Source: Neolentinus lepideus HHB14362 ss-1 (lineage: Eukaryota; Basidiomycota; Agaricomycetes; Gloeophyllales; Gloeophyllaceae). Taken from it: a stretch of DNA of 64,000 bases. Each line of letters opens with the position of its first letter. The stretch's first letter is position 1. The notes below the pieces were generated by a model. It worked only from the letters and a program-made list of their open reading frames with translations. It ran no database searches and was not told the DNA's origin. The DNA is taken from assembly GCA_001632425.1 (NCBI GenBank), contig KV425560.1, forward strand, positions 220,989-284,988. The letters are read 5' to 3'. Position numbers and translations under genes: made by a program. Shown piece after piece: positions 63,588 through 64,000 of this stretch.

Positions 63588-64000
63588 CTAGGGACAATGT
63601 CTACTGCGCTTCAAACGGTCCTCTCCAGCATTCCCGTCTTGTTCATCAAGATGCGCAGCAGCTCTTTTACTGCCCTTGCCCTCGACCACCGCAGGGGCCA
63701 CTTGAGGGATGGGCGCTGGCAACCGAGAGCTTTTGTCTCCGGTGGGTGGCATCTATATAGTAAACAACAATGTTAGTAAGGTTCTAGGTTCAGTGGAGGT
63801 CACTCACGAAAGGCCATGGCATGCGCCCGGTCAGCCAGAGCCGATTGAGGTGCTCCTGGACTTCCCAGGGGCAGTACGTATTGGGCGGCTCAGTCTTTGA
63901 GGTTGCTGTGGAGGCCGCATCGGCAATCTCTGGGGGGGGGCTTCCTGGGAATGGCCACCTAATGCTGTAGTATTAATGTATTACATGTCTAATATTTTAA
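63588..64000 (-). CDS. Unrecognised gene, 3' end only, likely second gene of the outer transposon
   Basis: The frame enters from beyond the window: WPFPGSPPPEIADAAS, then YCPWEVQEHLNRLWLTGRMP and WPF. An intron (gtgagtgacc...ctatatag) joins at phase 0 to MPPTGDKSSRLPAPIPQ, and the protein ends DRLKRSRHCP at TAG 63588-63590. The stop lies 33 bp past the transposase stop, in a tail-to-tail layout. A run of nine C/G bases near 63,932-63,940 may hide an indel. Function is unknown. Confidence 0.4.

Larger units (their letters stand above)
57553..64000 (+). mobile_element. tnp2-like (CACTA/En-Spm-type) DNA transposon, right end beyond window
   Basis: The left end is placed near 57,553 at CACCCCAGTGAAAAGCGGC, where host-like sequence stops and AT-rich leader DNA begins; this end is a guess, since the matching inverted repeat was not found before 64,000. 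It carries the transposase gene (57,851-63,555, split by another element) and probably the minus-strand gene at 63,588-64,000. Confidence 0.6.

Overview
The window is nuclear DNA from a filamentous basidiomycete, most likely an agaricomycete. Genes are dense, lie on both strands, and are broken by many introns of about 45-70 nt with GT...AG ends and CTNA-type branch sites. The proteins are fungal housekeeping proteins plus some typically basidiomycete forms: a Ste50/Ubc2 adaptor with SH3 domains, a saprotroph-type GH16 glucanase, NB-ARC/TPR NLR relics and tnp2-type transposons. No viral, prokaryotic or organellar DNA, CRISPR array, rRNA or convincing tRNA was seen. Exon joins were made by eye from frame continuity and splice signals, so gene spans are firmer than individual splice sites.

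Layout. 1-5.4 kb: the 3' end of an Mms22/Mus7-like repair gene, a DUF1295 membrane protein, and ZPR1. 5.6-15 kb: a full ABCC transporter, an SLC35B4/YEA4-type nucleotide-sugar transporter, and the nucleoporin NUP35/NUP53. 15.2-26.4 kb: POL3 (DNA polymerase delta), a 1.7 kb gene-poor gap, a secreted GH16 glucanase, and the decapping factor PAT1. 26.5-38.6 kb: a type II membrane glycosyltransferase, the Ste50/Ubc2 MAPK adaptor, a long disordered protein with acidic Phe motifs, a BRAP2/ETP1 RING protein, and a Nudix CoA-diphosphatase-like enzyme. 38.8-41.5 kb: a decayed NLR-type (NB-ARC plus TPR) pseudogene with several frameshifts and lower GC. 41.7-57.5 kb: IPI3, a J-protein, a complex I 21-kDa subunit, a RanBP2-finger nucleoporin, CDK7/KIN28, a makorin, HFI1/ADA1, an OHCU-decarboxylase-domain protein, and a second small J-protein.

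57.5-64 kb is a transposon island. A tnp2-like (CACTA/En-Spm-type) element begins about 40 bp upstream of the last host gene. Its transposase reading frame is split by a second, roughly 2.46-kb element with inverted terminal repeats and an intron-bearing open frame of unknown function. Removing the insert between two TTCTGG copies restores the transposase frame, so the insertion looks recent. An unrecognised minus-strand gene, cut by the window edge, probably belongs to the same outer element.

The genes do not form a pathway cluster. Several pairs are divergent over short shared promoters: ZPR1/ABCC, NUP35/POL3, STE50/32.2-kb gene, BRAP2/Nudix, IPI3/J-protein, complex I/nucleoporin, makorin/HFI1. 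The least explained parts are the nested transposon with its cargo, the NLR relic, the gene-poor gap and the disordered 32.2-kb protein.
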